DNA from: Clostridiales bacterium
GTDB lineage: Bacteria; Bacillota; Clostridia; Lachnospirales; Lachnospiraceae
DNA length: 64,000 nt
Reading direction: 5' to 3'
Assembly: GCA_020859985.1 (NCBI GenBank)
Contig: JAJBVD010000002.1
Span: 1-64,000 of the forward strand
Numbering within the stretch: position 1 is the first letter of the stretch; every line of letters starts with the position of its first letter. A program made the translations under genes and the position numbers. Positions 17,001 to 27,174 of this stretch are shown here, piece after piece. The notes below the pieces were generated by a model. It did not search any database, was not told the DNA's origin, and saw only the letters and a list, made by a program, of their open reading frames with translations.

Positions 17001-18583
17001 GCAAACAGCGCTGCTTTCGCAAAATCCTGCACGGTGTAATTCAGTGACTTCGCGAAGGTTTCAATAAAGGAACCGCAGCCGGAGGAGCAGGCCTCATTAA
17101 GCTGCACACTGTCCACAGTACCGTTTTTGATCTTGATGCACTTCATATCCTGCCCGCCGATGTCGAGAATGCAGTCGACCTCCGGGTCAAAGAAGGAAGC
17201 CGCATAATAATGCGATACTGTCTCGACCTCGCCCTCATCGAGAAGGAGCGCTGCCTTGATCAGCGCTTCGCCGTAGCCGGTCGAGCAGGACCAGGTGATG
17301 TGCGCTGTGTCCGGCAGCAGGGAATAAATCTCCTGCACAGCCTGAATCGTGGTGCGTAAGGGGCTTCCGTTGTTGTTGCTGTAGAACGAATACAGAAGCT
17401 TGCCGTCCTCGCTGACGAGAGCGGCCTTGGTCGTTGTTGATCCGGCGTCAATGCCGAGGAAACAGTCGCCGCTGTAGGAAGCAAGGTCGCCGGTCTTTAC
17501 CTTGTGATGACTCTGGCGCTCAATAAAATCGTCATAATCCTGCTGTGATGCAAACAGCGGCTCCATACGCGCCACTTCGAACTCCATGTGGATGTTGCCG
17601 GAGAGCTTATGAATGAGAGCGCCGAACGTAGTGACTTCACCGGTATCTCCGGCGGCAGCGGCTTCGGCTACAGCCTCACAGCTGCAATTAGCGCAGCCGT
17701 CGTCCATGACTTTTGTGTCAAAATGATATTTTTCAGAAATTTTCTCCATATCCGCGTTCAGAGCGGAGCCGATCGCCGCGAACAGATGCGAATTTTCCGG
17801 TGTGATCGCGTGCTCCTCGTCGAGATTCAGTGTGCGGATAAAGGCTTCGCGCAGCTCGGAGAGGAAATGAAGCGGTCCGCCGAGGAACGTGATGTGCCCG
17901 CGGATCGGTTTGCCGCAGGCCAGACCGCTGATGGTCTGATTTACCACGGCCTGGAAAATTGAAGCAGACAGATCCTCTTTGGTCGCGCCGTCATTGATCA
18001 GCGGCTGAATGTCGGATTTTGCGAATACGCCGCAGCGCGCCGCGATCGAATACAGAGATTTATAATTTTTTGCGTACTCATTTAAGCCTGCCGCGTCTGT
18101 CTGTAGCAGGGAGGCCATCTGGTCGATAAAAGAGCCGGTGCCGCCCGCGCAAACGCCGTTCATACGCTGCTCGACATTGCCGCCCTCAAAATAAACAATC
18201 TTCGCGTCCTCACCGCCGAGCTCGATCGCCACGTCGGTCTGCGGCACATAGTGCTCCAGAGAGGTCGCTACCGCGATCACCTCCTGCACAAAAGGAACGT
18301 GCAGGTGATTGGCGAGCGTCAGACCGCCCGAACCCGTGATGACCGGAGCTACCGTCAGGTCGCCGAGCTTTGCGGTCGCGTCCTTTAACAGCTCGGACAA
18401 TGTCTCCTGAATATTGGCATAATGCCGCCGGTAATCAGAAAATAAAAGCTCTTTATCAGGGCTAAGCACCGCCACCTTGACTGTAGTGGAGCCGATGTCA
18501 ATGCCCAGGGTATGTAAAGATATCGTTTGCTCTGCCCCGGAATCATTTCCCGGAACGAATTTTTTTGTGATATGATCTGCCAT
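14048..18583 (-). CDS. Fused 2-hydroxyacyl-CoA dehydratase activase / DUF2229 protein
   Basis: An unusually large protein of 1511 residues. Two BadF/HgdC-type ATPase domains come first: residues about 25-290 with [28 protein letters not shown] and [13 protein letters not shown]; and about 375-640 with [27 protein letters not shown] and [13 protein letters not shown]. Each has the conserved Cys that bridges a [4Fe-4S] cluster at a dimer interface. A Gly/Ser/Ala/Asn-rich linker (about 645-675) leads to a [11 protein letters not shown] cysteine motif and then the DUF2229/2-hydroxyglutaryl-CoA dehydratase-like C-terminal half. The family is known as an ATP-driven electron injector for acyl-CoA dehydratases, but this fused form has no defined partner and no dehydratase gene is nearby. 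The start could also be GTG 18589. Confidence 0.88.
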   Translation of the reverse strand: MADHITKKFVPGNDSGAEQTISLHTLGIDIGSTTVKVAVLSPDKELLFSDYRRHYANIQETLSELLKDATAKLGDLTVAPVITGSGGLTLANHLHVPFVQEVIAVATSLEHYVPQTDVAIELGGEDAKIVYFEGGNVEQRMNGVCAGGTGSFIDQMASLLQTDAAGLNEYAKNYKSLYSIAARCGVFAKSDIQPLINDGATKEDLSASIFQAVVNQTISGLACGKPIRGHITFLGGPLHFLSELREAFIRTLNLDEEHAITPENSHLFAAIGSALNADMEKISEKYHFDTKVMDDGCANCSCEAVAEAAAAGDTGEVTTFGALIHKLSGNIHMEFEVARMEPLFASQQDYDDFIERQSHHKVKTGDLASYSGDCFLGIDAGSTTTKAALVSEDGKLLYSFYSNNNGSPLRTTIQAVQEIYSLLPDTAHITWSCSTGYGEALIKAALLLDEGEVETVSHYYAASFFDPEVDCILDIGGQDMKCIKIKNGTVDSVQLNEACSSGCGSFIETFAKSLNYTVQDFAKAALFAKHPIDLGTRCTVFMNSKVKQAQKEGAEVSDISAGLAYSVIKNALYKVIKVSDASQLGRHIVVQGGTFYNDGVLRSFERIADCEAIRPDIAGIMGAFGAALVARERYQAEVAKYERAHSGSDSATNTSGSGNVGNAAAAAGHSNAANDPDFPHTTMLSIERINALEYTTSTAKCKGCTNQCRLTINRFSGGRQFISGNRCERGIGKERNKDHVPNLFEYKNKLLFSYEPLPEDEAERGTVGIPRVLNMYENYPFWFRFFTELKYRVILSPPSTRKIYELGIESIPSESECYPAKLAHGHVEWLIKKGIKYIFYPCIPYERTEFDDAPNHYNCPIVTSYAENIKNNVESLRTEQVRFENPFIAFTSLDTVTSRLKEAFPDIPAAEVAAAAKAGWEEMAKTRQAMYDKGQETLKYLEETGRHGIVLAGRPYHIDSEINHGIPELINSYGIAVLTEDSVSNLNPVERPLQVLDQWMYHSRLYAAANFVKTREDLDLIQLNSFGCGLDAVTTDEVNDILSRSGKIYTCLKIDEVNNLGAARIRVRSLISAIRVRKERSEEPRTIVPANIERVQFTKEMRKNYTILCPQMSPIHFRMISAAMNASGYNIEVLPNDNRHAIDMGLRYVNNDACYPSLMVVGQIMEALLSGKYDLDHTAVIMTQTGGGCRASNYVGFIRRALEKAGMQQIPVISLNLSGLEGNPGFTLSYKMLKRALFALVFGDIFMRCLYRMRPYEKEPGSANALFKKWEDRCCEFVSGNPSYREYKKMCREIIRDFDNLPITDEVKPKVGVVGEILVKFMPAANNYLVELLEKEGAEAVIPDLMDFFLYCFYNQNFKSQNLGTKKSTATFANIGIAFLEKLRAAAADELQKSVHFDPPGKIQNTASMAKDIVSLGNQTGEGWFLTGEMLELIHSGVNNIVCTQPFACLPNHVVGKGVIKELRRQYPLSNIVAIDYDPGASEVNQLNRIKLMLSTAQKNLRKEAEAKAVV

Positions 18584-18590
18584 AAACACT

Positions 18591-18613
18591 GCGGCGAAAG
18601 CCGCACCCTCCTT
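18591..18613 (-). promoter_or_regulatory. Ribosome-binding site separated from the start by a stable hairpin
   Basis: On the minus strand AAGGAGGG (18613-18606) is followed by GCGGC-TTTC-GCCGC (18604-18591) and then ATG at 18583. The linear spacing from GGAGGG to ATG is 22 bases, too long; removing the 14-base hairpin leaves 8, which is ideal. The GTG at 18589 would be 16 bases away linearly. Confidence 0.55.
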
Positions 18614-18704
18614 TGTATCATAAGTGCCGTTATATAAATCGGCTGTTCATAGCTTATTTTGTAATACGGCGGCGCAGAACTGCCGCCAGTAAAGAACAGT
18701 CTGT

Positions 18705-18733
18705 ATTATAGTACAAACACGGCAAAATAGCAA
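18705..18733 (-). promoter_or_regulatory. Promoter of the activase gene
   Basis: On the minus strand TTGCTA (18733-18728) and TATAAT (18710-18705) are separated by 17 bases. The leader is about 110 bases and includes a GGCGGC/GCCGCC hairpin at 18668-18687 in addition to the hairpin by the start codon. The rest of the 18605-18944 gap is occupied by this promoter and the divergent tgt promoter. Confidence 0.75.
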
Positions 18734-18824
18734 ATGCTACATTTCGCCATTTGTTTCTGAAAAATGGAACGTATTTGTCCGGATTTATACAAATTTTATA
18801 CAAACGTCTGCAGCAAAAAACTGA

Positions 18825-18853
18825 TTGACTTTATCCGGGGGTAATATTATCAT
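18825..18853 (+). promoter_or_regulatory. Promoter of tgt
   Basis: TTGACT (18825-18830), 17-base spacer, TATCAT (18848-18853). Transcription would start near 18860, about 85 bases before the tgt ATG. It is back to back with the activase promoter, 90 bases away. Confidence 0.65.
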
Positions 18854-18944
18854 AATTCATGTTTGTCCTGTCTGGGACGAGCTGAAAAGGATGTGTTTTT
18901 GATTTTGAGAAATACAGGCTTATGTCTGCTTTGGAGGATATTGA

Positions 18945-20075
18945 ATGTATAAAGTGATCAAAAGAGACCATCTCGCCAAGCGCGCGGTGTTTGAGACCGT
19001 ACACGGGACGGTACAGACGCCGGTGTTTATGAATGTCGGTACGGTTGCCGCGATTAAGGGAGCGGTGGCAACGACAGATCTGTATGAGATTGGCACGCAG
19101 ATTGAATTGTCCAACACCTACCATCTGCACGTGCGTCCTGGCGACGAAGTGGTAAAAAAGATGGGCGGCCTGCATAAATTCATGAACTGGGAACGGCCGA
19201 TTCTGACGGATTCCGGCGGGTTTCAGGTGTTTTCGCTTGCGAGTATGCGAAAAATAAAAGAGGAAGGCGTCACTTTCCAGTCTCATATTGACGGACGCAG
19301 AATCTTTATGGGACCGGAGGAGAGTATGCAGATCCAGTCCAACTTAGGCTCCACAGTCGCAATGGCGTTTGACGAGTGCCCGTCCAGCGTGGCGGATCGG
19401 GGGTACGTGCAGGCGTCCGTAGACCGCACGGCGCGCTGGCTGGTGCGCTGTAAGGCGGAGATGCAGCGGCTGAACGCGCTGCCCGACACGATCAATCCGC
19501 ACCAGATGCTGTTTGGAATCAATCAGGGAGCGATTTACGAGGACATCCGCATCGAACACGCGAAGCGGATCTCGGAGCTGGATCTGGACGGTTATGCGAT
19601 CGGAGGGCTTGCGGTCGGAGAAACGCACGAGGAGATGTACCATATTCTTGACGAAGTGGTGCCGTATCTGCCGCAGGATAAGCCGACTTATCTGATGGGG
19701 GTCGGGACACCGATCAATATCCTGGAAGGTGTGGCGCGCGGCGTGGACTTTTTTGATTGCGTGTATCCCAGCCGGAATGGCCGTCATGGCCATGTATATA
19801 CGAACGATGGCAAGCTGAATCTTTTTAATGCAAAATACGAACTGGATCAGCGCCCCATCGAAGAAGGATGCTGCTGCCCGGCCTGTCGGCATTACAGCCG
19901 CGGCTACATCCGCCATCTGCTGAAGGCAAAAGAAATGCTTGGCATGCGTCTCTGCGTGCTGCACAATCTGTATTATTACAACCATCTGATGGAGGAAATC
20001 AGGGAAGCTATCGAGCAGGAGCGGTACGAAGAATACAAAAAAGAGAAGATTGACCGCTATATGCAAAATGAATAA
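18945..20075 (+). CDS. tgt: Queuine/preQ1 tRNA-guanine transglycosylase
   Basis: A 376-residue Tgt that swaps the wobble guanine of GUN-anticodon tRNAs for preQ1 in the queuosine pathway. Key segments: PILTDSGGFQVFSLAS with the catalytic-base Asp, AMAFDECPSS, GGLAVGE, and DCVYPSRNGRHGHVYT with the nucleophilic Asp. The zinc site is in CCCPACRHYSRGYIRHL together with the His of LHNLYYYNHLM. ATG 18945 has GGAGG nine bases upstream. yajC follows on the same strand after a promoter, an order common in bacteria. Length is normal. Confidence 0.97.
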   Translation: MYKVIKRDHLAKRAVFETVHGTVQTPVFMNVGTVAAIKGAVATTDLYEIGTQIELSNTYHLHVRPGDEVVKKMGGLHKFMNWERPILTDSGGFQVFSLASMRKIKEEGVTFQSHIDGRRIFMGPEESMQIQSNLGSTVAMAFDECPSSVADRGYVQASVDRTARWLVRCKAEMQRLNALPDTINPHQMLFGINQGAIYEDIRIEHAKRISELDLDGYAIGGLAVGETHEEMYHILDEVVPYLPQDKPTYLMGVGTPINILEGVARGVDFFDCVYPSRNGRHGHVYTNDGKLNLFNAKYELDQRPIEEGCCCPACRHYSRGYIRHLLKAKEMLGMRLCVLHNLYYYNHLMEEIREAIEQERYEEYKKEKIDRYMQNE

Positions 20076-20134
20076 TTGTCTACACAGTCTGTATTTTCTT
20101 TTCGTTACTGTTTGGAACTGTTGTAAAAAAACAC

Positions 20135-20163
20135 TTGATTCGGCGCAAAGGATTGTGTATTAT
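20135..20163 (+). promoter_or_regulatory. Promoter of yajC
   Basis: TTGATT (20135-20140), 17 bases, TATTAT (20158-20163), about 140 bases before the yajC start. Confidence 0.6.
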
Positions 20164-20305
20164 AGTATCCAGTCAAAAGCGGAAGCAGATAATAGCGGAG
20201 CCGTTCGAATTAAAATCGCTGACGCGATAGATACGGCCTGCATACCATATCCGGAAACGGATGAGGGATAATGTGCGGAAGCAGAAAATTCAGGAGGCAC
20301 CTATT

Positions 20306-20632
20306 ATGATGTTAAACTTATTAACCGAGACCACTGACACTGCATCGACCGGCAGCAGTATGATTGTGCTTGTCATTTATATTGTAGTGATCGGCGTGGC
20401 GATGTACTTTTTCGCGGTACGTCCGCAGAAGAAAGAGCAGAAGAGGATGCAGGCTCTGATCAATTCCGTGGAGGTTGGCGACACGATTGTTACGACGAGC
20501 GGATTTTACGGAGTTGTGATCGATATTACGGATGAAGACTGCATTGTGGAGTTCGGCAGCAACAAGAACTGCAGAATCCCGATGAAGAAGTCGGCGATCT
20601 CAGAAGTCGAGAAAGCAGGAGATGCATCGTAA
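20306..20632 (+). CDS. yajC: Preprotein translocase subunit YajC
   Basis: A 108-residue single-span membrane protein of the SecDF-YajC complex. After an N-terminal Thr/Ser-rich stretch there is one hydrophobic segment (MIVLVIYIVVIGVAMYFFAV), then the family motif VRPQKKEQKRM and VGDTIVTTSGFYGVV. ATG 20306 with GGAGG nine bases upstream is chosen over an in-frame ATG at 20261, which would add a charged peptide before the membrane span. secDF is not in the window. Confidence 0.93.
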   Translation: MMLNLLTETTDTASTGSSMIVLVIYIVVIGVAMYFFAVRPQKKEQKRMQALINSVEVGDTIVTTSGFYGVVIDITDEDCIVEFGSNKNCRIPMKKSAISEVEKAGDAS

Positions 20633-20711
20633 TCGTTTTACAAGGCACGACAATAAGCGCTGTGCGCCAGAATTGGCTGCATGGCGTTTTATCATAGGAA
20701 AAAATCTATGG

Positions 20712-20827
20712 TTGAAAAAGCAGATAAAATCTACTATTATATGTAATGATTTAGGATTTCGAAAGCACGGAGTGCGGAGAAATCCGAAGGCATCATTATT
20801 GCTGATGCATAAGACAGGAGGAACATC
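20712..20827 (+). promoter_or_regulatory. Promoter and structured leader of leuB
   Basis: TTGAAA (20712-20717), 17 bases, TATTAT (20735-20740). The 85-base leader can form GGATTTC/GAAATCC and GCATCA/TGATGC hairpins before the GGAGG site at 20818-20822. There is no T-box motif and no Leu-codon leader peptide that I can see, so a specific control mechanism is not shown. Confidence 0.6.
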
Positions 20828-21910
20828 ATGACTTATAAAATAGCGGTGATTCCGGGCGACGGAATCGGTCCGGAGATCGTAAAGCAGGCGCAGCGAGTGC
20901 TGGATGCGGCAGCTGCAAAATATGGATTTGAGTTAGATTATACAGAGCTTTTGATGGGCGGCGCTTCGATTGACGCGAATGGTGTACCGCTGACGGAAGA
21001 GACGATCGCGGCAGCGAAGGCCAGTGATGCGGTGCTGATGGGCTCGATCGGCGGCGATGCGAAGACGTCCCCTTGGTATCAGCTTCCTCCGAATCTTCGG
21101 CCGGAGGCGGGACTTCTGGGGATTCGCAAGGCGCTGAATCTGTTTGCGAACCTTCGCCCGGCGTATTTATATGATGAACTGAAAGCGGCCTGCCCGCTCT
21201 CAGATGAAGTGATCGGAGACGGTTTTGATATGATGATCGTGCGGGAACTGACCGGAGGCCTGTATTTTGGCGAACGCCATACGGAAGTGCAGGACGGACT
21301 TCGGACGGCGACCGATACGCTTGTATACAATGAAAATGAGATTCGTAGGATTGCGGTCAAGGCTTTTGAGATTGCCCGCAAGCGCCGGAAACAGGTGTGC
21401 AGCGTGGACAAGGCGAATGTACTGGATTCGTCCAGACTATGGAGGACCGTGGTGGAGGAGGTCGCGAAGGACTATCCGGATGTCACGCTTTCCCATATGC
21501 TGGTGGACAACTGCGCGATGCAGCTGGTGAAGGATCCGGCACAGTTTGATGTGATCCTTACTGAGAATATGTTTGGAGATATCCTTTCAGATGAGGCGAG
21601 TATGGTGACCGGCTCGATCGGGATGCTTTCCTCCGCTTCCCTGAATGAGACAAAGTTTGGTCTGTATGAGCCAAGTCATGGTTCCGCTCCGGATATTGCG
21701 GGACAGGGCATTGCGAACCCGATCGCGACGATTCTTTCCGCGGCGATGCTTCTTCGCTACTCGCTGGACCAGGACGAGGCGGCGGACGCAATCGAGAATG
21801 CGGTAAAGCAGGTGCTGAATGAGGGGTATCGTACTGTTGACATTTATAGTGACGATTGCATAAAAGTCGGCACGGAGAAGATGGGCGGGCTGATTGCGGA
21901 ACATGTATGA
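20828..21910 (+). CDS. leuB: 3-isopropylmalate dehydrogenase
   Basis: A 360-residue isocitrate/isopropylmalate dehydrogenase that oxidises and decarboxylates 3-isopropylmalate with NAD in leucine synthesis. Seen: [11 protein letters not shown] at the start, [17 protein letters not shown] (the substrate-contact helix and loop), [12 protein letters not shown], the catalytic Lys in [42 protein letters not shown] and [24 protein letters not shown] precedes ATG 20828. It begins a branched-chain amino acid group with ilvD and ilvB, but leuA, leuC and leuD are not here. Confidence 0.97.
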   Translation: MTYKIAVIPGDGIGPEIVKQAQRVLDAAAAKYGFELDYTELLMGGASIDANGVPLTEETIAAAKASDAVLMGSIGGDAKTSPWYQLPPNLRPEAGLLGIRKALNLFANLRPAYLYDELKAACPLSDEVIGDGFDMMIVRELTGGLYFGERHTEVQDGLRTATDTLVYNENEIRRIAVKAFEIARKRRKQVCSVDKANVLDSSRLWRTVVEEVAKDYPDVTLSHMLVDNCAMQLVKDPAQFDVILTENMFGDILSDEASMVTGSIGMLSSASLNETKFGLYEPSHGSAPDIAGQGIANPIATILSAAMLLRYSLDQDEAADAIENAVKQVLNEGYRTVDIYSDDCIKVGTEKMGGLIAEHV

Positions 21911-21935
21911 CGCATAAAGGCGAATGGGAGAAGTT

Positions 21936-22181
21936 ATGAAAAACTGTGAGGATTCGGATAAGCTGGAGAAAAAACTTAAGAGGGTGGAAATGGTTCTGAA
22001 TTTTGTTTTCATACTTCTGATGTTATTTCTGCTTGATTTGTTCGAGAATCTGTTATCAATGAATAAACTCTGGATGCAGCTGATCTTTGTGGCTGTTTAT
22101 TCCATTATCTGGAGCAGAGTTTCTGGATTGATTTTACAAATTATCCGGAACCGGATTGAGGCAAAAAGGAATCGAGAATAA
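21936..22181 (+). CDS. Small two-span membrane protein of unknown function
   Basis: An 81-residue protein with a charged N-terminus (EDSDKLEKKLKRVE), two hydrophobic stretches (VLNFVFILLMLFLLDLF and LIFVAVYSIIWSRVSGLIL) and a basic end. I recognise no family. It lies 25 bases after leuB and 95 before ilvD, in a place where no biosynthetic role is obvious. ATG 21936 follows GGGAGAAG; another ATG at 21924 is possible. Confidence 0.55.
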   Translation: MKNCEDSDKLEKKLKRVEMVLNFVFILLMLFLLDLFENLLSMNKLWMQLIFVAVYSIIWSRVSGLILQIIRNRIEAKRNRE

Positions 22182-22276
22182 GACCGGGAATTCTTATTTG
22201 TATTACATGTAGATATGGTTATAAGTGTACCAGATAAAATTGTACATGAATGAGCAAAGAGAGGAGATTTGTGAAA

Positions 22277-23938
22277 ATGAGAAGTGACGCGGTTAAAAAA
22301 GGCGTGCAGCAGGCGCCGCACCGCTCCCTGTTCCACGCGCTGGGACTGTCGGAGGAGGAGATGAAGCGGCCGCTGGTCGGCATAGTGAATTCGTATAATG
22401 AAGTAGTTCCGGGACATATGAACCTGGATAAGATCACCGAGGCAGTAAAGCTTGGCGTCTCGCTGGCGGGCGGCGTACCGAGAGAATTTCCGGCGATTGC
22501 GGTCTGTGACGGCATCGCGATGGGGCATGTCGGTATGAAGTATTCCCTTGTGACACGCGACCTGATCGCGGACTCCACAGAATGTATGGCGATGGCGCAT
22601 CAGTTTGACGCGCTGGTCATGATCCCGAACTGTGATAAGAACGTGCCCGGCCTTCTGATGGCGGCGGCACGTCTGAATATTCCGACGATTTTTGTAAGCG
22701 GCGGACCGATGATGGCAGGCCATCTGCACGGACGTAAGCGCAGCCTCTCGAGTATGTTTGAGGCGGTTGGCGCTCATGCCGCGGGAACAATGACGGATGA
22801 AGAGGTCGTGGAATACGAAAACAATGTATGTCCGACCTGCGGATCTTGCTCTGGTATGTATACCGCGAACAGCATGAACTGCCTGACCGAGGTGCTCGGC
22901 ATGGGATTAAAAGGCAACGGCACGATTCCGGCTGTCTATTCGGATCGCATTATCCTGGCAAAACAGGCCGGTATGCAGGTCATGGAGCTTTTGAAGAACA
23001 ATATCCGTCCGCGGGACATTATGACGGAGAAGGCGTTTATGAACGCGCTGACCGTGGATATGGCGCTTGGTTGCTCCACGAACAGCATGCTGCATCTGCC
23101 GGCAATCGCGCATGAGGCAGGCGTGGAGCTTAATGTGGACATCGCGAATGAGATCAGCGCCCGCACGCCGAATATCTGTCACCTTGCTCCGGCAGGCCCG
23201 ACCTATATTGAGGATCTGAACGAGGCGGGCGGCGTCTATGCGGTAATGAACGAGCTGACAAAGAAGAACCTGCTGAATCTGGACTGCATGACAGTGACCG
23301 GAAAGACGGTGGGTGAGAACATAAAGAATTGTGTAAACCGCAATCCGGAGGTCATCCGTCCGCTGGAGAATCCTTACAGCGAGACTGGCGGCCTTGCCGT
23401 ATTAAAGGGCAATCTGGCGCCGGAGGGCAGCGTAGTGAAGCGTTCCGCGGTGGCTCCGGAGATGATGGTACATGAAGGCCCGGCCCGCGTCTTTGACTGC
23501 GAGGAGGACGCGATCGCCGACATTCTTGGAGGAAAGATCAATCCGGGTGATGTGGTTGTTATCCGTTATGAAGGCCCGAAGGGCGGTCCGGGTATGCGTG
23601 AGATGCTGAACCCGACTTCCGCGATCGCGGGTATGGGCTTAGGCTCTACGGTAGCTTTGATCACGGACGGCCGTTTCAGCGGCGCCTCCAGAGGCGCTTC
23701 CATCGGTCATGTCTGCCCGGAGGCAGCAGTTGGCGGCACGATCGCTCTGGTAGAAGAGGGTGATATCATTAAAGTCAACATCCCGCAATGCACACTGACA
23801 CTCGATGTCAGCGAGGAGGAGCTTGCGAAGCGCCGCGCGGCATGGCAGCCGAGGGAACCGAAGGTCAATACCGGTTATCTGAAACGGTATGCGGCTCTGG
23901 TGACGAGCGCAAGCCGCGGTGCGGTGTTGGAAGTGTAA
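22277..23938 (+). CDS. ilvD: Dihydroxy-acid dehydratase
   Basis: A 553-residue IlvD that dehydrates dihydroxy-isovalerate and dihydroxy-methylvalerate in valine, isoleucine and leucine synthesis. The start [19 protein letters not shown] is typical, and ATG 22277 has AGAGGAG upstream; the frame is open back to 22250. Cluster and metal ligands are visible: [10 protein letters not shown] and [16 protein letters not shown], plus [12 protein letters not shown]-type sequence as [17 protein letters not shown]. Full length. Confidence 0.97.
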   Translation: MRSDAVKKGVQQAPHRSLFHALGLSEEEMKRPLVGIVNSYNEVVPGHMNLDKITEAVKLGVSLAGGVPREFPAIAVCDGIAMGHVGMKYSLVTRDLIADSTECMAMAHQFDALVMIPNCDKNVPGLLMAAARLNIPTIFVSGGPMMAGHLHGRKRSLSSMFEAVGAHAAGTMTDEEVVEYENNVCPTCGSCSGMYTANSMNCLTEVLGMGLKGNGTIPAVYSDRIILAKQAGMQVMELLKNNIRPRDIMTEKAFMNALTVDMALGCSTNSMLHLPAIAHEAGVELNVDIANEISARTPNICHLAPAGPTYIEDLNEAGGVYAVMNELTKKNLLNLDCMTVTGKTVGENIKNCVNRNPEVIRPLENPYSETGGLAVLKGNLAPEGSVVKRSAVAPEMMVHEGPARVFDCEEDAIADILGGKINPGDVVVIRYEGPKGGPGMREMLNPTSAIAGMGLGSTVALITDGRFSGASRGASIGHVCPEAAVGGTIALVEEGDIIKVNIPQCTLTLDVSEEELAKRRAAWQPREPKVNTGYLKRYAALVTSASRGAVLEV

Positions 23939-24038
23939 GGTTGATTCATAATCTCTGCCGTTTGCGGATGTGATATGAGCTGCTTTTCGACGGAGACAGA
24001 TTTTTTAAAAGAGACAGATACAGGAAGGAAAGATACGG

Positions 24039-25718
24039 ATGAAGTTAAATGGTTCTCAGATTGTGATTGAGTGCCTGAAAGAGCAGGGCGTGGATACGGT
24101 CTTTGGCTATCCGGGCGGCACAATCCTCAATGTTTATGACGAATTGTACAAGCACAGCGACGAGATTACGCATATTCTGACGTCGCACGAGCAGGGGGCG
24201 TCCCACGCGGCGGACGGCTATGCGCGTTCTACGGGAAAGGTGGGAGTCTGTCTGGCAACCTCCGGCCCGGGTGCGACCAATCTTGTGACCGGTATCGCGA
24301 CCGCGTACATGGATTCCATCCCGATCGTAGCGATCACAGCGAATGTAGCGGTGCCGCTGCTTGGCAAGGACAGTTTTCAGGAGATTGATATTGCAGGCAT
24401 CACAACGCCGATCACCAAGCATAATTTTATTGTAAAAGACATCACAAAGCTTGCGGATACAATCCGCTGGGCATTCCAGATCGCGCAGGAGGGTCGTCCG
24501 GGTCCGGTGCTTGTGGATATTCCTAAGGATCTAACGGCGACAGTGACGGATTTTGAACCGCAGGTTCCGGAGAAGCCGGAACGCAGTACGGAGTATATCA
24601 AAGAGGCAGATTTGGAAGCGGCAGTAAAGCTGATCGAGGAGAGCGAGCGTCCGTTTATATTTGTCGGCGGTGGTGCAGTGCGTTCTGACGCGGCGGATGA
24701 ATTGAAAAAGTTTGCCGATACCGTACACGCGCCGGTGGCGGATTCATTGATGGGTAAGGGTGCATATGATGGACGAAGCGAGTTGTACTGCGGTATGCTT
24801 GGTATGCATGGCACAAAGACGGCGAACCTCGGCGTGAGCCAGTGTGATCTTCTGATCACGATCGGTTCCCGTTTCAGCGACCGTGTGATCGGGAACGCGG
24901 CGACGTTTGCAAAAAATGCGAAGGTTCTCCAGATCGATGTCGATCCGGCAGAGATCAATAAAAATATTCAGGTCGACGTCAGCATCATCGGCGACGTCCG
25001 CGAGGTGCTGAAACGCCTGAATGAGCGTGTGGAAGAGCATCGCCACGATGAGTGGGATGACTCCATTAAGGCATTGAAGGAAAAATATCCGCTGAAATAC
25101 AACGAAGAGGGTCTGTCCGGTCCGTATGTAATCGAGGAGATTTATCGGCAGACCAACGGGGATGCGATCATCGTGACCGATGTCGGACAGCATCAGATGT
25201 GGGCGGCGCAGTATTATAAATATTCGAGGCCGCGTCAGCTGCTTTCTTCCGGCGGACTTGGCACGATGGGCTACGGCGTAGGCGCGGCAATCGGTGCGAA
25301 GGTGGGCAACCCGGATAAGACCGTTATCAATATCGGCGGCGACGGCTGTTTCCGCATGAATATGAATGAAATCGCTACGGCAGCCCGCTACAACATCCCG
25401 ATCATTGAAGTAGTGATCAACAACCACGTGCTCGGCATGGTACGTCAGTGGCAGACTCTGTTTTACGAGAAACGCTATTCGGCTACGGTGCTGAACGACG
25501 GCGTGGATTTTGTAAAGGTAGCAGAGGCGCTTGGCGCTGTCGGTATCCGTGTGACCAGCAAAGAGGAATTTGCTCCGGCACTGCAGAAGGCGATCAGTCT
25601 TGGTCGTCCGGTGGTCATCGACTGCCAGATTGACAGTGACGACAAGGTATTCCCGATGGTGGCGCCGGGAGCTCCGATTGACACCGCATTTGACGCGGAT
25701 GATTTGGCAAAAGCGTGA
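24039..25718 (+). CDS. ilvB: Acetolactate synthase large subunit
   Basis: A 559-residue ThDP enzyme joining two pyruvates, or pyruvate and 2-oxobutyrate. The catalytic Glu is in [17 protein letters not shown], the FAD region in the middle domain has [16 protein letters not shown], and the ThDP-Mg motif is [20 protein letters not shown] through [13 protein letters not shown]. The presence of FAD-domain sequence and biosynthetic neighbours points to the anabolic form. No small regulatory subunit (ilvN/ilvH) follows; it must be elsewhere. It lies 100 bases after ilvD. Confidence 0.96.
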   Translation: MKLNGSQIVIECLKEQGVDTVFGYPGGTILNVYDELYKHSDEITHILTSHEQGASHAADGYARSTGKVGVCLATSGPGATNLVTGIATAYMDSIPIVAITANVAVPLLGKDSFQEIDIAGITTPITKHNFIVKDITKLADTIRWAFQIAQEGRPGPVLVDIPKDLTATVTDFEPQVPEKPERSTEYIKEADLEAAVKLIEESERPFIFVGGGAVRSDAADELKKFADTVHAPVADSLMGKGAYDGRSELYCGMLGMHGTKTANLGVSQCDLLITIGSRFSDRVIGNAATFAKNAKVLQIDVDPAEINKNIQVDVSIIGDVREVLKRLNERVEEHRHDEWDDSIKALKEKYPLKYNEEGLSGPYVIEEIYRQTNGDAIIVTDVGQHQMWAAQYYKYSRPRQLLSSGGLGTMGYGVGAAIGAKVGNPDKTVINIGGDGCFRMNMNEIATAARYNIPIIEVVINNHVLGMVRQWQTLFYEKRYSATVLNDGVDFVKVAEALGAVGIRVTSKEEFAPALQKAISLGRPVVIDCQIDSDDKVFPMVAPGAPIDTAFDADDLAKA

Positions 25719-25913
25719 GGAGCGAAGGTATTCAGACCCATCTCAAAAGAAATGAAAGACGGGATGAAGTGATTTGGTAACTGCAAAAGTTCTGAACAGC
25801 TACGTGATTTGAATGATAGTTGGATCGGATATCATTTATAGATATGAGTTATGAGTAAAAGCGATGAAGACTGCTTTTAAAAAAGCAGCCCTGAAAGAGG
25901 AGGAAATGAAAAA

Positions 25914-26999
25914 ATGAGCAGAGTGTACAATTTCTCGGCGGGACCGGCGGTTCTGCCGGAGGAGGTTCTGCAAAAGGTGCAGAATGAGATGATGGATTTC
26001 AACGGCTGCGGTATGTCCGTGATGGAGATGAGTCACCGTTCGAAGGTTTTTGACGACATCATCAATGAAGCGGAGCAGGATCTGCGCGATCTGATGGGGA
26101 TTCCGGATAACTATAAGGTTCTGTTTATGCAGGGCGGCGCGAGCCTGCAGTTCGCGATGATCCCGATGAACCTGATGAAAAACCGGGTGGCGGACTATGT
26201 GATCACCGGTCAGTGGGCGAAGAAAGCGTGGCAGGAAGCACAGAAATACGGCACGGCGAACGCGGTGGCCTCAAGCGCGGATAAGACGTTTTCCTATATC
26301 CCGGACTGCAGTGATCTGCCGATCGACGACAATGCGGACTATGTGTACATCTGCGAGAACAACACGATTTATGGGACAAAGTACAAAAAGCTGCCGAATA
26401 CCAAGGGCAAGCTTCTGGTATCTGACGTTTCCTCCTGCTTCCTCTCGGAGCCGGTAAACGTGAGCGATTACGGCATCATTTACGGTGGTGTACAGAAGAA
26501 CATCGGACCGGCCGGCATGGTGATTTCCATCGTCCGCGACGATCTGATCACGGACGACGTGATGGATTTCACTCCGACAATGATGAAATTTAAGACGCAC
26601 GCTGACGCGGGTTCACTTTATAACACGCCGAACTGCTGGTGTATCTATGTGTGCGGTCAGGTCTTCAAGTGGCTGAAGGCAATGGGCGGCCTTTCCGTGA
26701 TGAAGGAGCGTAACGAAAAGAAAGCAGCGGTTCTCTATGATTTTCTGGACAACAGTAAGATGTTCCACGGCACTGTAGTAAAAGAGGACCGTTCCCTGAT
26801 GAACGTGCCGTTTGTGACGGGCGACAAGGAGCTGGACGCAAAGTTTGTCAAGGAGGCGGAAGCAGCCGGATTTGTGAACCTCAAAGGACACCGCACGGTC
26901 GGCGGTATGCGTGCCAGCATCTACAACGCAATGCCGCAGGAGGGTGTGGAGAAGCTTGTAGAGTTCATGAAGAATTTTGAGCTGGAGAATTTAAAGTAA
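25914..26999 (+). CDS. serC: Phosphoserine aminotransferase
   Basis: A 361-residue class V aminotransferase producing phosphoserine from 3-phosphohydroxypyruvate. It begins with the diagnostic YNFSAGPAVLPEEVL, has SVMEMSHRSKVF, FMQGGASLQFAMIPMNL, the PLP lysine in IIYGGVQKNIGPAGM, and HRTVGGMRASIYNAMP at the end. AGGAGG precedes ATG 25914. It is followed by serA, giving two of the three steps of serine synthesis. Confidence 0.97.
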   Translation: MSRVYNFSAGPAVLPEEVLQKVQNEMMDFNGCGMSVMEMSHRSKVFDDIINEAEQDLRDLMGIPDNYKVLFMQGGASLQFAMIPMNLMKNRVADYVITGQWAKKAWQEAQKYGTANAVASSADKTFSYIPDCSDLPIDDNADYVYICENNTIYGTKYKKLPNTKGKLLVSDVSSCFLSEPVNVSDYGIIYGGVQKNIGPAGMVISIVRDDLITDDVMDFTPTMMKFKTHADAGSLYNTPNCWCIYVCGQVFKWLKAMGGLSVMKERNEKKAAVLYDFLDNSKMFHGTVVKEDRSLMNVPFVTGDKELDAKFVKEAEAAGFVNLKGHRTVGGMRASIYNAMPQEGVEKLVEFMKNFELENLK

Positions 27000-27005
27000 A
27001 CGAAT

Positions 27006-27109
27006 ATTATGAGAAGAAAATCGTTTCTCATAATGCTCCAGAATTCCACGATTCTGTTGCTGACTTATCGGTTCAGCGTACGCAAGCGTCCGCTTCTTCC
27101 TATAAGTCA
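27006..27109 (+). promoter_or_regulatory. Two hairpins between serC and serA
   Basis: ATTATGAGAA (27006-27015) pairs with TTCTCATAAT (27025-27034), a perfect 10-bp stem. Then TGACTTAT (27061-27068) pairs with ATAAGTCA (27102-27109), enclosing a smaller GCG-rich hairpin. Neither is followed by a U tract. They may control readthrough, or mRNA stability, between the two genes. Confidence 0.5.
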
Positions 27110-27174
27110 TATTTAAGAGTTTTTCTGGCAGATGTGGATGTATCCGTATTTTATAATAAAGAGGTTTATGCCCA

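Noticed and set aside
18831-19286. Minus-strand frames over tgt and similar long frames opposite tgt, glgA, ilvB, leuB, sufB and the activase
   Set aside because: These are shadows of well-conserved genes on the other strand, with no start signals and no recognisable protein family.
20741-20827. T-box or leucine attenuator before leuB
   Set aside because: The leader is only about 85 bases, has no T-box motif, no Leu-rich leader peptide and no terminator with a U tract. I kept only promoter and hairpins.
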